Of a stretch of 64,000 nucleotides of DNA, positions 1 to 8,118 are shown one piece after another. Source of the DNA: Pseudomonas entomophila (GTDB taxonomy: Bacteria > Pseudomonadota > Gammaproteobacteria > Pseudomonadales > Pseudomonadaceae); assembly GCF_023277925.1 (NCBI RefSeq), contig NZ_CP063832.1:5687501-5751500 (forward strand). Reading direction: 5' to 3'. The translations under genes were made by a program, and so were the position numbers. Position 1 is the first letter of the stretch. Every line of letters starts with the position of its first letter. A model generated the notes under the pieces. That model worked only from the letters and a program-made list of their open reading frames with translations. It did not search any database and was not told where the DNA came from.

Positions 1-485
1 TCGCCGACCAGACCAACCTGCTGTCGCTCAACGCCGCCATCGAGGCGGAAAAAGCCGGCGAATACGGGCGTGGTTTCGCCGTGGTGGCCACCGAGGTGCG
101 CCGCCTCGCCGATCAGACCGCCGTTGCCACCTACGACATCGAACAGATGGTGCGCGAAATCCAGTCGGCGGTCTCGGCCGGGGTGATGGGCATGGACAAG
201 TTCTCCGAGGAAGTGCGCCGTGGCATGTTCGAGGTACAGCAGGTAGGCGAGCAATTGGGCCAGATCATTCATCAGGTCCAGGCCTTGGCCCCGCGGGTGT
301 TGATGGTCAACGAAGGCATGCAGGCCCAGGCCACGGGCGCCGAACAGATCAACCAGGCCCTGGCCCAGCTCAGCGACGCCAGCACCCAGACCGTCGAGTC
401 GCTGCGCCAAGCCAGCTTTGCCATCGACGAACTGAGCCAGGTGGCCACCGGCCTGCGTGGCGGTGTGTCGCGCTTCAAAGTCTGA
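1..485 (+). CDS. wspA: WspA methyl-accepting chemotaxis protein, C-terminal part (5' cut by window edge)
   Basis: This is the cytoplasmic signalling end of a chemoreceptor, about 160 residues, read from position 3. The hairpin tip is visible right at the edge ([19 protein letters not shown]), followed by [18 protein letters not shown] and a long helical methylation and bundle region ending in GVSRFKV. WspA is the surface-contact receptor that drives the Wsp pathway to activate the diguanylate cyclase WspR. The identity rests on the receptor tip plus the complete wspBCDEFR set that follows 5 bases downstream. The sensor and membrane segments lie outside the window, so ligand or surface-sensing features cannot be judged. 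Confidence 0.93.
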   Translation, partial: ADQTNLLSLNAAIEAEKAGEYGRGFAVVATEVRRLADQTAVATYDIEQMVREIQSAVSAGVMGMDKFSEEVRRGMFEVQQVGEQLGQIIHQVQALAPRVLMVNEGMQAQATGAEQINQALAQLSDASTQTVESLRQASFAIDELSQVATGLRGGVSRFKV

Positions 486-490
486 CGACG

Positions 491-1012
491 ATGAACGACC
501 TGCACCCCCGTGAAACGCGCCCGGCCGTTGGCAAGGGCGCACTCTACCTGCAGTTTCGCATTGCCGAGCAACGCTTTGCCCTCGACGTGCGCGAGGTGAT
601 CGAGGTGTTGCCGCGACGTGCGCTCAAACCTGTCGCCCAGGCGCCGTCCTGGGTCGTCGGTGTGCTTGCCCACCGGGGCGCGCTGATTCCAGTGATCGAC
701 CTGTCGGCCCTGAGCTTCGGTGTCGCGGCGCCCTTGCGCGGCAGCACGCGCCTGGTGCTGGTGCATTACCGCGCCGACCCGTTGCGCCCCAACCTGCAAC
801 TGGGGCTGGTGCTGGAGCAGGCCACCGATACCCTGCGCTGCCAGCCCGAGGAGTTCCAGCCCTATGGCCTGGATAACGCCGAGGCTCCTTATCTGGGGCC
901 GGTGCGTCAGGACAGCCAGGGTTTGTTGCAACGCATCCGCGTCGATGACCTGCTCCCGCCCGCTGTGCGGGAGCTGCTGTATCCCGCCGAGAACGGGCAG
1001 GTGCCAGCATGA
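491..1012 (+). CDS. wspB: WspB, CheW-type coupling protein
   Basis: This 173-residue protein is essentially one CheW domain (about residues 17-165): YLQFRIAEQRFALDVREVIEVLP at the start is the typical first beta strands, and VVGVLAHRGALIPVIDL is the usual core. It should couple the WspA receptor to the WspE kinase in the cytoplasm. It starts 5 bases after the wspA stop and overlaps wspC by 4 bases (ATGA), indicating translational coupling. WspB and WspD are both CheW proteins, so assignment as B rather than D follows gene order. Confidence 0.92.
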   Translation: MNDLHPRETRPAVGKGALYLQFRIAEQRFALDVREVIEVLPRRALKPVAQAPSWVVGVLAHRGALIPVIDLSALSFGVAAPLRGSTRLVLVHYRADPLRPNLQLGLVLEQATDTLRCQPEEFQPYGLDNAEAPYLGPVRQDSQGLLQRIRVDDLLPPAVRELLYPAENGQVPA

Positions 1013-2256
1013 GCGAGCAACGCTTCTTCCGCTTCCTGCGCGAGCGTATCGGCCTGGATGTGGAGTCGGTGGGTGCTCCGATGATTGAGCGTGCCTTGCA
1101 GCAGCGCTGTGTCACGGTGCAGGTGGCGGACCTGGACGACTATTGGCTGCGCCTGCAGCAATCGGCCGAGGAGCAGCAAGCGCTGATCGAGGCGGTCATC
1201 GTCCCGGAAACCTGGTTCTTCCGCTATCCCGAATCCTTCGGTGCCTTGGTCGGTCTGGCTCATAAGCGGGTGGCCGAACTGGCCGGGACGCGGCCTTTGC
1301 GCATCCTCAGCCTGCCGTGCTCGACCGGTGAAGAGCCCTACTCGATCGCCATGGCCTTGCTGGACGGCGGCGTCAGCCCGGCCGCATTTCGCATCGATGG
1401 CATGGACATCAGCCCCAACTCCGTGGCCAAGGCGCTGCAGGGGGACTATGGCCGCAACTCGTTCCGTGGCAGTGACCTGGCGTTCCGTGAGCGGCATTTC
1501 AGTACGTTCGCAGAGCTGCACCGTATCAATGAGCGCGTGCGCCAACAGGTCAACCTGCAGGTGGGCAACGTGCTGGACCCTGCACTCAAGAGCCGAGAAG
1601 GCCTGTACGACTTCGTGTTCTGCCGCAACCTGCTGATCTATTTCGATGTGCCGACCCAGCAGCGGGTGTTCGAAGTGCTCAAGCACCTCACCCATGGCCA
1701 GGGGGTGTTGTTCATTGGGCCCGCCGAGGGCAGCCTGCTGGCGCGCCTGGGCATGCGGCCGCTGGGTATCGCTCAGTCGTTCGCCTATGTCCGTCAGGAA
1801 CCCGCGCCGAGCGCTCCTGCGAGCCTGCCGCTGCCGGTTGCGCGGCCATTGGCGCCGCCACCGCCGAGAGTGGTCGCACTATCGGCTCGCACCGCCAGGC
1901 CGATTCCTGTCCCCACGCCAACCCTCGACCCCCATGAGAGCGAGGCCCAACTGCTGGGCATCATTGCCCGCCATGCCAACACCGGTGACAGCGAGCAGGC
2001 CAGGGCCAGCTGTGAGCGCTATCTTCGCCAGTACGCGCCCAAGGCGCAGGTCTACTACTGGCTGGGCTTGCTCAGTGACACCGAGGGCGATGCCACGCAG
2101 GCCATCACCCATTACCGCAAGGCCCTCTACCTGGAACCCCAGCACGCGGAAACCCTGGCACACCTGGCCGCGCTGCTGGCTTCGCAGGGCGACGAGGCGG
2201 GCGCACGGCGCTTGCAGGAACGCGCGGCCCGGGCGGGAAGGGAGTCTGAACGATGA
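1009..2256 (+). CDS. wspC: WspC, CheR-type receptor methyltransferase with C-terminal TPR region
   Basis: This S-adenosylmethionine-dependent glutamate methyltransferase should methylate WspA and so set the pathway's adaptation state against the esterase WspF. Of its 415 residues, about 1-75 form the CheR N domain, and PETWFFR (66-72) and SLPCSTGEEP (101-110, SAM-binding loop) mark the catalytic domain to about residue 270. A proline-rich linker (about 265-305) leads to TPR-like helices (LYLEPQHAETLAHLAALLAS), typical of the WspC/FrzF-type CheR. It overlaps both neighbours by 4 bases. Confidence 0.93.
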   Translation: MSEQRFFRFLRERIGLDVESVGAPMIERALQQRCVTVQVADLDDYWLRLQQSAEEQQALIEAVIVPETWFFRYPESFGALVGLAHKRVAELAGTRPLRILSLPCSTGEEPYSIAMALLDGGVSPAAFRIDGMDISPNSVAKALQGDYGRNSFRGSDLAFRERHFSTFAELHRINERVRQQVNLQVGNVLDPALKSREGLYDFVFCRNLLIYFDVPTQQRVFEVLKHLTHGQGVLFIGPAEGSLLARLGMRPLGIAQSFAYVRQEPAPSAPASLPLPVARPLAPPPPRVVALSARTARPIPVPTPTLDPHESEAQLLGIIARHANTGDSEQARASCERYLRQYAPKAQVYYWLGLLSDTEGDATQAITHYRKALYLEPQHAETLAHLAALLASQGDEAGARRLQERAARAGRESER

Positions 2257-2918
2257 GTGGCGGCTACCAGATGCACCTGATCGCTCGCGATGATGAAGTC
2301 ATCGACGATTGCTGGAACCGCATCGGCGTGCACGGCGACAAGCAGTGCCCGTTGCTGGAGCGGCATGTTCATTGCCGCAATTGCGACGTGTATGCCACCG
2401 CGGCCACTCGCCTGCTGGATCGCTATGCGCTGATCGAGGGCGAGCAGGTCGAGGCGAGCGTCGTGGAGGAGGTCGCTGTCGGCCGTTCCATGCTGCTGTT
2501 CCGTCTGGGTGAGGAATGGCTGGCCCTGGCGACCGCGTGCCTGGCCGAGATCGCCCCGCAACAGCAGGTGCATTCGCTGCCGCACCAGCGTTCGCGGGTG
2601 CTGCAGGGTGTTGCCAACGTGCGCGGAGCACTGGTGCCTTGCCTGTCGCTGGCCGACCTGCTGGGCGTGCCGCCCGAGGCGACTGTCGAGCGCAATGGGC
2701 GGGTACTGCCGAGAATGCTGATTCTTGCGGCCGACGGTGGGCCGGTGGTGGTGCCGGTGGACGAGATCGACGGCATCCACCGACTTGATCCGGCCCGCCT
2801 GGAAACGGGCCGCGACACGGCGCACTTCACTGCCGCCGTCCTGCAATGGCGGGGGCGCAGCGTGCGTGTCCTGGACGAGCAACATCTACTGTCTGCCGTG
2901 AAGCGGAGCCTGTCATGA
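2253..2918 (+). CDS. wspD: WspD, CheW-type coupling protein with N-terminal Cys-rich segment
   Basis: This 221-residue second CheW protein of the Wsp complex has a CheW domain from about residue 75 (MLLFRLGEEWLALATACLAE) to the end. In front lies a segment of about 60 residues with clustered cysteines and histidines (DDCWN, then CPLLERHVHCRNC), a common feature of WspD proteins whose purpose I do not know; metal binding is conceivable. It overlaps wspC by 4 bases, and wspE starts at 2915 inside its stop region, so B-C-D-E are translationally coupled. Confidence 0.92.
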   Translation: MSGGYQMHLIARDDEVIDDCWNRIGVHGDKQCPLLERHVHCRNCDVYATAATRLLDRYALIEGEQVEASVVEEVAVGRSMLLFRLGEEWLALATACLAEIAPQQQVHSLPHQRSRVLQGVANVRGALVPCLSLADLLGVPPEATVERNGRVLPRMLILAADGGPVVVPVDEIDGIHRLDPARLETGRDTAHFTAAVLQWRGRSVRVLDEQHLLSAVKRSLS

Positions 2919-5200
2919 CCCCGGAGCAAATGCGCGACGCATCGCTGCTCGAACTGTTCAGCCTGGAGGCCGAGGCCCAGACCCAGGTACTCAGCGCCGG
3001 CCTGATGGCACTGGAGCGCAACCCCGCCCAGCCGGACCAGCTGGAAGCCTGCATGCGTGCGGCCCATTCCCTCAAGGGCGCGGCGCGAATCGTCGGTATC
3101 GACGCCGGGGTCAGTGTGGCTCACGTCATGGAAGACTGCCTGGTGGCCGCCCAGGAAGGGCGTCTGGTGTTGCGTCCCGAGCATATCGACGCCTTGTTGC
3201 AGGGAACCGATCTGCTGATGCGCATCGCCACGCCAGGCGACCAGGGCAGCGGAGCCGCGGTCCCCGCGTTCCTGGTACAACTGGCCGGCCTGTTGGCGCC
3301 GACGACGGCTGTCGTGCCCCCGATGCTGCCACCTTTGCCGAGCTCACCTGTCGAACCTTCGCCGCCGGCGCCCGTTGCTCCGGTGCCGGAGCCTGTCGTC
3401 GACGCTGAACCTGTTGCCGCATCGAAGGCCGGCAAGCGAGCGGGCGATGGTGGTGAACGGGTCTTGCGGGTAACCGCCGACCGCTTGAACAGCCTGCTCG
3501 ACCTGTCGAGCAAGTCACTGGTGGAGACCCAGCGCCTGAAACCGTATTTGGCCACCCTGCAGCGCCTCAAGCGCATGCATGGCCAGGGCATCCGCGCGCT
3601 GGACGGCCTGAAGACCCAGCTCGAAGGCAGCGGGCAGGGCCCGGAAGTGCTCGAGGCCCTGGCGCAGACCCAGCAGTTGCTGGCAGAAACCCAGCAGATC
3701 CTGTTACAGCAGGCCACCGACCTCGACGAATTCGGTTGGCAGGCCAGCCAGCGTGCACAACTGTTGTATGACACCGCGCTGGCCTGCCGCATGCGCCCCT
3801 TCGCCGACGTGCTGACCGGGCAGAGTCGCATGGTCCGTGACCTGGGGCGCTCGCTGGACAAACCGGTACGCCTGGCCGTCGAAGGCGAGAAGACCCAGGT
3901 CGACCGCGATGTGTTGGAAAAACTCGAAGCGCCGTTGACGCACTTGCTGCGCAATGCCGTCGACCACGGTATCGAGTTGCCCGAGCGGCGCCTGCTGGCG
4001 GGCAAACCGAGCGAAGGCACCGTGCGCCTGCGCGCCTCGCACCAGGCCGGCTTGCTGATTCTCGAGCTATCCGATGACGGTGCCGGTATCGACCTGGAAC
4101 GCTTGCGCCAGAGCATCGTCGAGCGCGCGCTGTCGCCGGCCGAGACCGTGGCGCAGATGAGCGAGGCAGAGCTGCTGACGTTCCTGTTCCTGCCCGGCTT
4201 CAGCTTGCGCGATACCGTCACCGAGGTCTCCGGCCGTGGTGTCGGCCTGGATGCGGTGCAACACATGGTGCGCGAACTGCGTGGCTCGATCGAGCTGACC
4301 CAGGTGGCCGGCCAGGGCTGCTGCTTCCACCTGGAAGTACCACTGACCTTGTCGGTGGTGCGCAGCCTGGTGGTTGAGGTGGGCGGTGAAGCTTACGCCT
4401 TCCCGCTGGCCCACATCGAACGCACCCTCGACGTGCCGACCGAGGCCATCGTGCAGATCGAGGGGCGCCAGCATTTCTGGCACGAAGACCGCCATGTTGG
4501 CTTGGTGGCCGCCAGCCAGTTGCTCAACCGGCCTGCCGCCCAGGACCCGGGGCAGGGTTTGCGGGTAGTGGTGATCCGCGAGCGTGAGCAGCTCTATGGC
4601 GTGGCGGTGGAGCGCCTGATTGGTGAGCGCGTGCTGGTGGTGATGCCGCTCGATCCGCGCCTTGGCAAGGTCCAGGACATTTCCGCCGGGGCCTTGCTCG
4701 ACGATGGTTCGGTCGTGCTGATCATCGATGTCGAAGATTTGCTGCGCTCGGTGGACAAGCTGCTCAGCACCGGCCGCCTGGAGCGTATCGAGCGCGGTGC
4801 CAAGGGCGGCAAGGGCGTGGCGCGCAAGCGCATTCTGGTGGTCGACGACTCGCTCACCGTGCGCGAGTTGCAGCGCAAGTTGCTGGGTAACCGGGGGTAC
4901 GAAGTGGCCGTGGCGGTGGACGGCATGGACGGTTGGAACGCCCTGCGCAGTGATGACTTCGACCTGCTGATCACCGATATCGACATGCCGCGCATGGATG
5001 GCATCGAGCTGGTGACCCTGGTGCGCCGCGATCATCGCCTGCAATCCCTGCCGGTGATGGTGGTGTCCTACAAAGACCGCGAAGAGGATCGCCGCCGTGG
5101 ACTGGATGCCGGCGCCGACTATTATCTGGCCAAGGCCAGCTTCCATGACGATGCGTTGCTGGATGCTGTCGTGGAGCTGATTGGAGGTGCGCAGGGATGA
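2915..5200 (+). CDS. wspE: WspE, hybrid CheA-type histidine kinase with receiver domain
   Basis: This 761-residue kinase phosphorylates WspR (diguanylate cyclase) and WspF (methylesterase). Domain order: HPt with phospho-histidine in AAHSLKGAARIVG (His51), a Pro/Ala linker (about 130-175), dimerisation and ATPase core (HLLRNAVDHGIELPERR is the N-box, GRGVGLDAV a G-box), CheW-like regulatory domain, and a C-terminal receiver (ILVVDDSLTVREL, ITDIDMPRMDG). An upstream in-frame start at 2846 exists, but ATG 2915 overlaps the wspD stop and begins with the conserved MTPEQMRDASLLELF, so I chose it. wspF begins 4 bases before its stop. Confidence 0.94.
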   Translation: MTPEQMRDASLLELFSLEAEAQTQVLSAGLMALERNPAQPDQLEACMRAAHSLKGAARIVGIDAGVSVAHVMEDCLVAAQEGRLVLRPEHIDALLQGTDLLMRIATPGDQGSGAAVPAFLVQLAGLLAPTTAVVPPMLPPLPSSPVEPSPPAPVAPVPEPVVDAEPVAASKAGKRAGDGGERVLRVTADRLNSLLDLSSKSLVETQRLKPYLATLQRLKRMHGQGIRALDGLKTQLEGSGQGPEVLEALAQTQQLLAETQQILLQQATDLDEFGWQASQRAQLLYDTALACRMRPFADVLTGQSRMVRDLGRSLDKPVRLAVEGEKTQVDRDVLEKLEAPLTHLLRNAVDHGIELPERRLLAGKPSEGTVRLRASHQAGLLILELSDDGAGIDLERLRQSIVERALSPAETVAQMSEAELLTFLFLPGFSLRDTVTEVSGRGVGLDAVQHMVRELRGSIELTQVAGQGCCFHLEVPLTLSVVRSLVVEVGGEAYAFPLAHIERTLDVPTEAIVQIEGRQHFWHEDRHVGLVAASQLLNRPAAQDPGQGLRVVVIREREQLYGVAVERLIGERVLVVMPLDPRLGKVQDISAGALLDDGSVVLIIDVEDLLRSVDKLLSTGRLERIERGAKGGKGVARKRILVVDDSLTVRELQRKLLGNRGYEVAVAVDGMDGWNALRSDDFDLLITDIDMPRMDGIELVTLVRRDHRLQSLPVMVVSYKDREEDRRRGLDAGADYYLAKASFHDDALLDAVVELIGGAQG

Positions 5201-6210
5201 AGATCGCCATCGTCAACGACATGCCCTTGGCCGTGGAGGCCCTGCGCCGGGCGCTGGCGTTCGAGCCGGCGCACCAGGTGATCTGGGTCGCCGGCAATGG
5301 TGCCGAGGCGGTGCAGCGCTGTGCCGAGCAGACCCCGGACCTGATCCTCATGGACCTGATCATGCCGGTGATGGATGGCGTCGAGGCCACGCGTCGGATC
5401 ATGGCCGAAACCCCTTGCGCCATCGTGATCGTCACCGTCGACCGCCAGCAGAACGTGCACCGGGTGTTCGAGGCCATGGGCCACGGCGCGCTCGATGTGG
5501 TCGATACCCCGGCGCTGGGCGCGGGGGATGCCCGGGAGGCCGCCGCGCCGCTGCTGCGCAAGATCCTCAATATCGGTTGGCTGATCGGGCAACAACGGCC
5601 CAGCGCTCCCCGCGCCGTTGCCGCGCCGATACGCGAGGCCTCCCAGCGCCGCGGCCTGGTGGCCATTGGCTCTTCGGCGGGCGGGCCGGCGGCGCTGGAA
5701 GTGCTGCTCAAGGGGCTGCCGCGCGAGTTCCCGGCGGCCATTGTGCTGGTACAGCATGTCGACCAGGTGTTCGCCGCCGGCATGGCCGAATGGCTCAGCA
5801 GCGCCTCGGGGCTGCCGGTGCGTTTGGCCCGGGAGGGCGAACCGCCGCAGCCGGGGCAGGTGCTGCTGGCCGGCACCAACCACCATATCCGCCTGCTGCA
5901 GAACGGCCAGCTGGCCTACACTGCCGAGCCGGTCAACGAAATCTACCGGCCTTCGATCGATGTGTTCTTCGAAAGCGTCGCGCGCTATTGGTCGGGCGAC
6001 GCGGTGGGCGTGCTGCTCACCGGCATGGGCCGCGATGGCGCCCAGGGCCTGAAGCTGATGCGCCAGCAGGGCTTCCTGACCATCGCCCAGGATCAGCAGA
6101 GCAGCGCGGTGTACGGCATGCCCAAGGCGGCCGCGGCCATCGGCGCGGCCGTGGAAATTCGCCCGCTGGAGCGGATCGCCGGACGACTGATGGAAATCTT
6201 TTCGAAATGA
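5197..6210 (+). CDS. wspF: WspF, CheB-type receptor methylesterase
   Basis: This 337-residue response regulator demethylates or deamidates WspA, resetting the pathway; loss of WspF is known to lock the Wsp system on and give wrinkly, high c-di-GMP cells. The receiver domain carries Asp53 (LILMDLIMPVMDG). The C-terminal esterase domain shows the catalytic serine in AIGSSAGGP, the histidine in VQHVDQVF and the aspartate in GMGRDGAQG. All are present, so the copy looks functional. It overlaps wspE by 4 bases; wspR follows after 51 bases. Confidence 0.94.
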   Translation: MKIAIVNDMPLAVEALRRALAFEPAHQVIWVAGNGAEAVQRCAEQTPDLILMDLIMPVMDGVEATRRIMAETPCAIVIVTVDRQQNVHRVFEAMGHGALDVVDTPALGAGDAREAAAPLLRKILNIGWLIGQQRPSAPRAVAAPIREASQRRGLVAIGSSAGGPAALEVLLKGLPREFPAAIVLVQHVDQVFAAGMAEWLSSASGLPVRLAREGEPPQPGQVLLAGTNHHIRLLQNGQLAYTAEPVNEIYRPSIDVFFESVARYWSGDAVGVLLTGMGRDGAQGLKLMRQQGFLTIAQDQQSSAVYGMPKAAAAIGAAVEIRPLERIAGRLMEIFSK

Positions 6211-6261
6211 CGATATGTATTGAGTCACGCCGCCTGGCCGGTAGTGATCTGGTGACTAGGG

Positions 6262-7266
6262 ATGAATGATCTACCAATCGAAGGTTTCACGACCATCAAC
6301 GAAAGTGCGGCGATGGTCCTGCTGGTAGACGATCAGGCGATGATCGGCGAAGCGGTGCGCCGTGGGCTGGCCCACGAGGAGAACATCGACTTCCATTTCT
6401 GTGCCGACCCTCATCAGGCCGTGGCCCAAGCCATGCGTATCAAGCCCACGGTCATCCTCCAGGACCTGATCATGCCGGGCCTCGATGGCCTGACGCTGGT
6501 GCGTGAGTACCGCAACAACCCGGCCACTCAGGATATCCCGATCATCGTCCTGTCGACCAAGGAAGACCCGCTGGTCAAGAGTGCGGCGTTTGCCGCCGGG
6601 GCCAATGATTATCTGGTCAAGTTGCCTGACTCCATCGAGCTGGTGGCGCGTATCCGCTATCACTCGCGCTCCTATCTAACGTTGCTGCAGCGCGACGAGG
6701 CCTATCGTGCCTTGCGCGTCAGCCAGCAGCAGTTGCTCGACACCAACCTGATGTTGCAGCGGCTGATGAACTCCGATGGCCTGACCGGGCTGTCCAACCG
6801 CCGCCACTTCGATGAGTACCTGGAGCTGGAGTGGCGTCGGGCCATGCGTGAACAGCAGCAGTTGTCGCTGCTGATGGTCGACGTCGACTACTTCAAGGCA
6901 TTCAATGACAGCTTTGGTCACTTGGCCGGCGACGAGGCCCTGCGTCAGGTGGCCGAGGCCATCCGTGGCTGCTGCTCGCGGCCCACCGACCTGCCGGCGC
7001 GTTATGGTGGCGAGGAGTTCGCCCTGGTGCTGCCCAACACTTCACCGGGCGGTGCGCGGTTGATAGCCGAGAAGCTGCGCCAGACCATCATGGGCCTGAA
7101 CATTGCCCATACCGTGCCTGAAGCCGGTTCGCTGCTGACCGTGAGCATTGGCGTGGCGACATTGACGCCGAGTGTCGGCAGCCACTGCCGGCAACTGATC
7201 TCGGCGGCGGACACCGGGTTGTACAAGGCCAAGAACAGTGGGCGTAACCAAGTGGGTGTCGCATAA
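6262..7266 (+). CDS. wspR: WspR, receiver-GGDEF diguanylate cyclase
   Basis: This 334-residue output protein of the Wsp pathway makes cyclic di-GMP from two GTP when phosphorylated by WspE. The receiver (residues about 17-140) has phospho-acceptor Asp68 in [10 protein letters not shown] coiled-coil helix ([20 protein letters not shown]) links to the GGDEF domain, with active-site GGEEF at 249-253. The product-inhibition I-site RxxD (RPTD, 240-243) is intact, so feedback inhibition is expected. The N-terminal 16 residues before MVLLVDD are poorly conserved, and a start there (6313) cannot be excluded. Confidence 0.95.
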   Translation: MNDLPIEGFTTINESAAMVLLVDDQAMIGEAVRRGLAHEENIDFHFCADPHQAVAQAMRIKPTVILQDLIMPGLDGLTLVREYRNNPATQDIPIIVLSTKEDPLVKSAAFAAGANDYLVKLPDSIELVARIRYHSRSYLTLLQRDEAYRALRVSQQQLLDTNLMLQRLMNSDGLTGLSNRRHFDEYLELEWRRAMREQQQLSLLMVDVDYFKAFNDSFGHLAGDEALRQVAEAIRGCCSRPTDLPARYGGEEFALVLPNTSPGGARLIAEKLRQTIMGLNIAHTVPEAGSLLTVSIGVATLTPSVGSHCRQLISAADTGLYKAKNSGRNQVGVA

Positions 7267-7311
7267 GCCATTTTCCACAGGGGCATGGGCATCCTCAAAC
7301 GTGCACTTTCC

Positions 7312-7344
7312 CCTGTAGAAGCCGGCTTGCCGGCGAGAGGCCGG
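7312..7344. repeat. REP-type palindrome after wspR
   Basis: A short imperfect palindrome built on GCCGGCTTGCCGGC with a CCTGTAGAA lead. The same core recurs throughout the window (13942-14004, 34923-34999, 38431-38515, 44391-44475, 50088-50140). It is a single unit here, unlike the paired copies elsewhere. Confidence 0.7.
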
Positions 7345-7424
7345 ATCAGCCAGTACATAATTAACGGCAACTTCCGGGTATCTGTTTTATAGATCTTGAT
7401 CTTGCTTCTAAGTGCGCGATAGTT

Positions 7425-7914
7425 CAGGCGCCGCCATATGCGACGTCAGGAGGCCGGAGTGAGGGAACCCCGGAGCGAAGCGTAGGGGCCGTATGAATGG
7501 AGCCAGCGGTTTTTGCCTTCTTTTGCCCGCGTACAAAATAAGGTCGCCGTAAAGGCGAAAAGGTAAGTTGGCGCCTCCATCGTGAATGGATATGTTCACG
7601 AATTTCAATGCCAATACTCTGAAACTCAAAGTCAATGCTAAGTGGGTATCCATAGTTATGCGCATATCCATTTGCGATAGCGACTCGAAGTCACCTTTCC
7701 GCCCTTACGGCAAAGCCGTGCGCTCCATCATACGGCCCCTACGCTACGCTTCGGGGTCCCTTCGCTCCGGCGCCTTCCGGGCCCGCGCGGCCTACGACTT
7801 GCTGCGCAAGTCTACATCTCGCGCCTTCGGCTAACGCCGAAGGGTGCTGCGCACCTGGCCCTCCAGACGCCTGCGCTCAGCCTCCTGAAGTCGCGAAGTT
7901 ACGGGCGGCGCCTG
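7425..7914. repeat. Long imperfect inverted repeat, about 490 bases
   Basis: Left arm 7425-7594 pairs with right arm 7663-7914. Matching blocks: CAGGCGCCGCC..GTCAGGAGG (7425-7453) against the reverse complement of 7881-7914; CGAAGCGTAGGGGCCGTATG (7475-7494) against about 7731-7755; and GGATATG (7588-7594) against 7663-7669. The right arm carries an extra segment of about 110 bases (7771-7880), itself containing small hairpins (GCGCCTTCGGCTAACGCCGAAGG). The centre loop is about 68 bases. Pairing was judged by eye; both arms show mismatches and small gaps. It may be two inverted copies of one dispersed element. Confidence 0.65.
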
Positions 7915-8082
7915 GGCGGGCGCAGCTGTCGCTAGCTGGCGGGGTGGTTTACCTCCTGCTTACCAAAGCCAGAGGGGTTTTAGGATTCCCGGCATACAGG
8001 CCGGCAACATCGGCTAGTCGATCAGTGAAGGCAGCGGTGAACATGGGTTTTACAGTGGCTAAGAACAGCGAAGACAACCAGA

Positions 8083-8105
8083 TGGGCATGGGTTGAACAT
8101 GCCCA
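8083..8105 (-). terminator. Hairpin after the halovibrin-like gene
   Basis: TGGGCATG and CATGCCCA form a perfect 8-bp stem around a 7-base loop, 14 bases beyond the stop codon of the minus-strand gene. The following T-run is poor, so this may be a weak or Rho-assisted terminator. Confidence 0.4.
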
Positions 8106-8118
8106 CCTGATCAATAGT

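Larger units (their letters stand above)
7267..8118. other. 850-base gene-poor stretch between wspR and the halovibrin-like gene
   Basis: No convincing gene is seen. The stretch holds one REP unit, a long imperfect inverted repeat (7425-7914), and about 200 bases before the next gene with no clear feature except a hairpin at 8083-8105. The two short open frames here (7408-7671 minus, 7586-7834 plus) are mirror images of one another created by the inverted repeat and lack ribosome binding sites. The sequence is poorer in GC than the flanking core genes. Confidence 0.6.

Noticed and set aside
7408..7834. Two short frames (87 and 82 codons) in the wspR-downstream gap
   Set aside because: They are mirror images arising from the inverted repeat, lack ribosome binding sites and show no protein-like conservation that I can judge.
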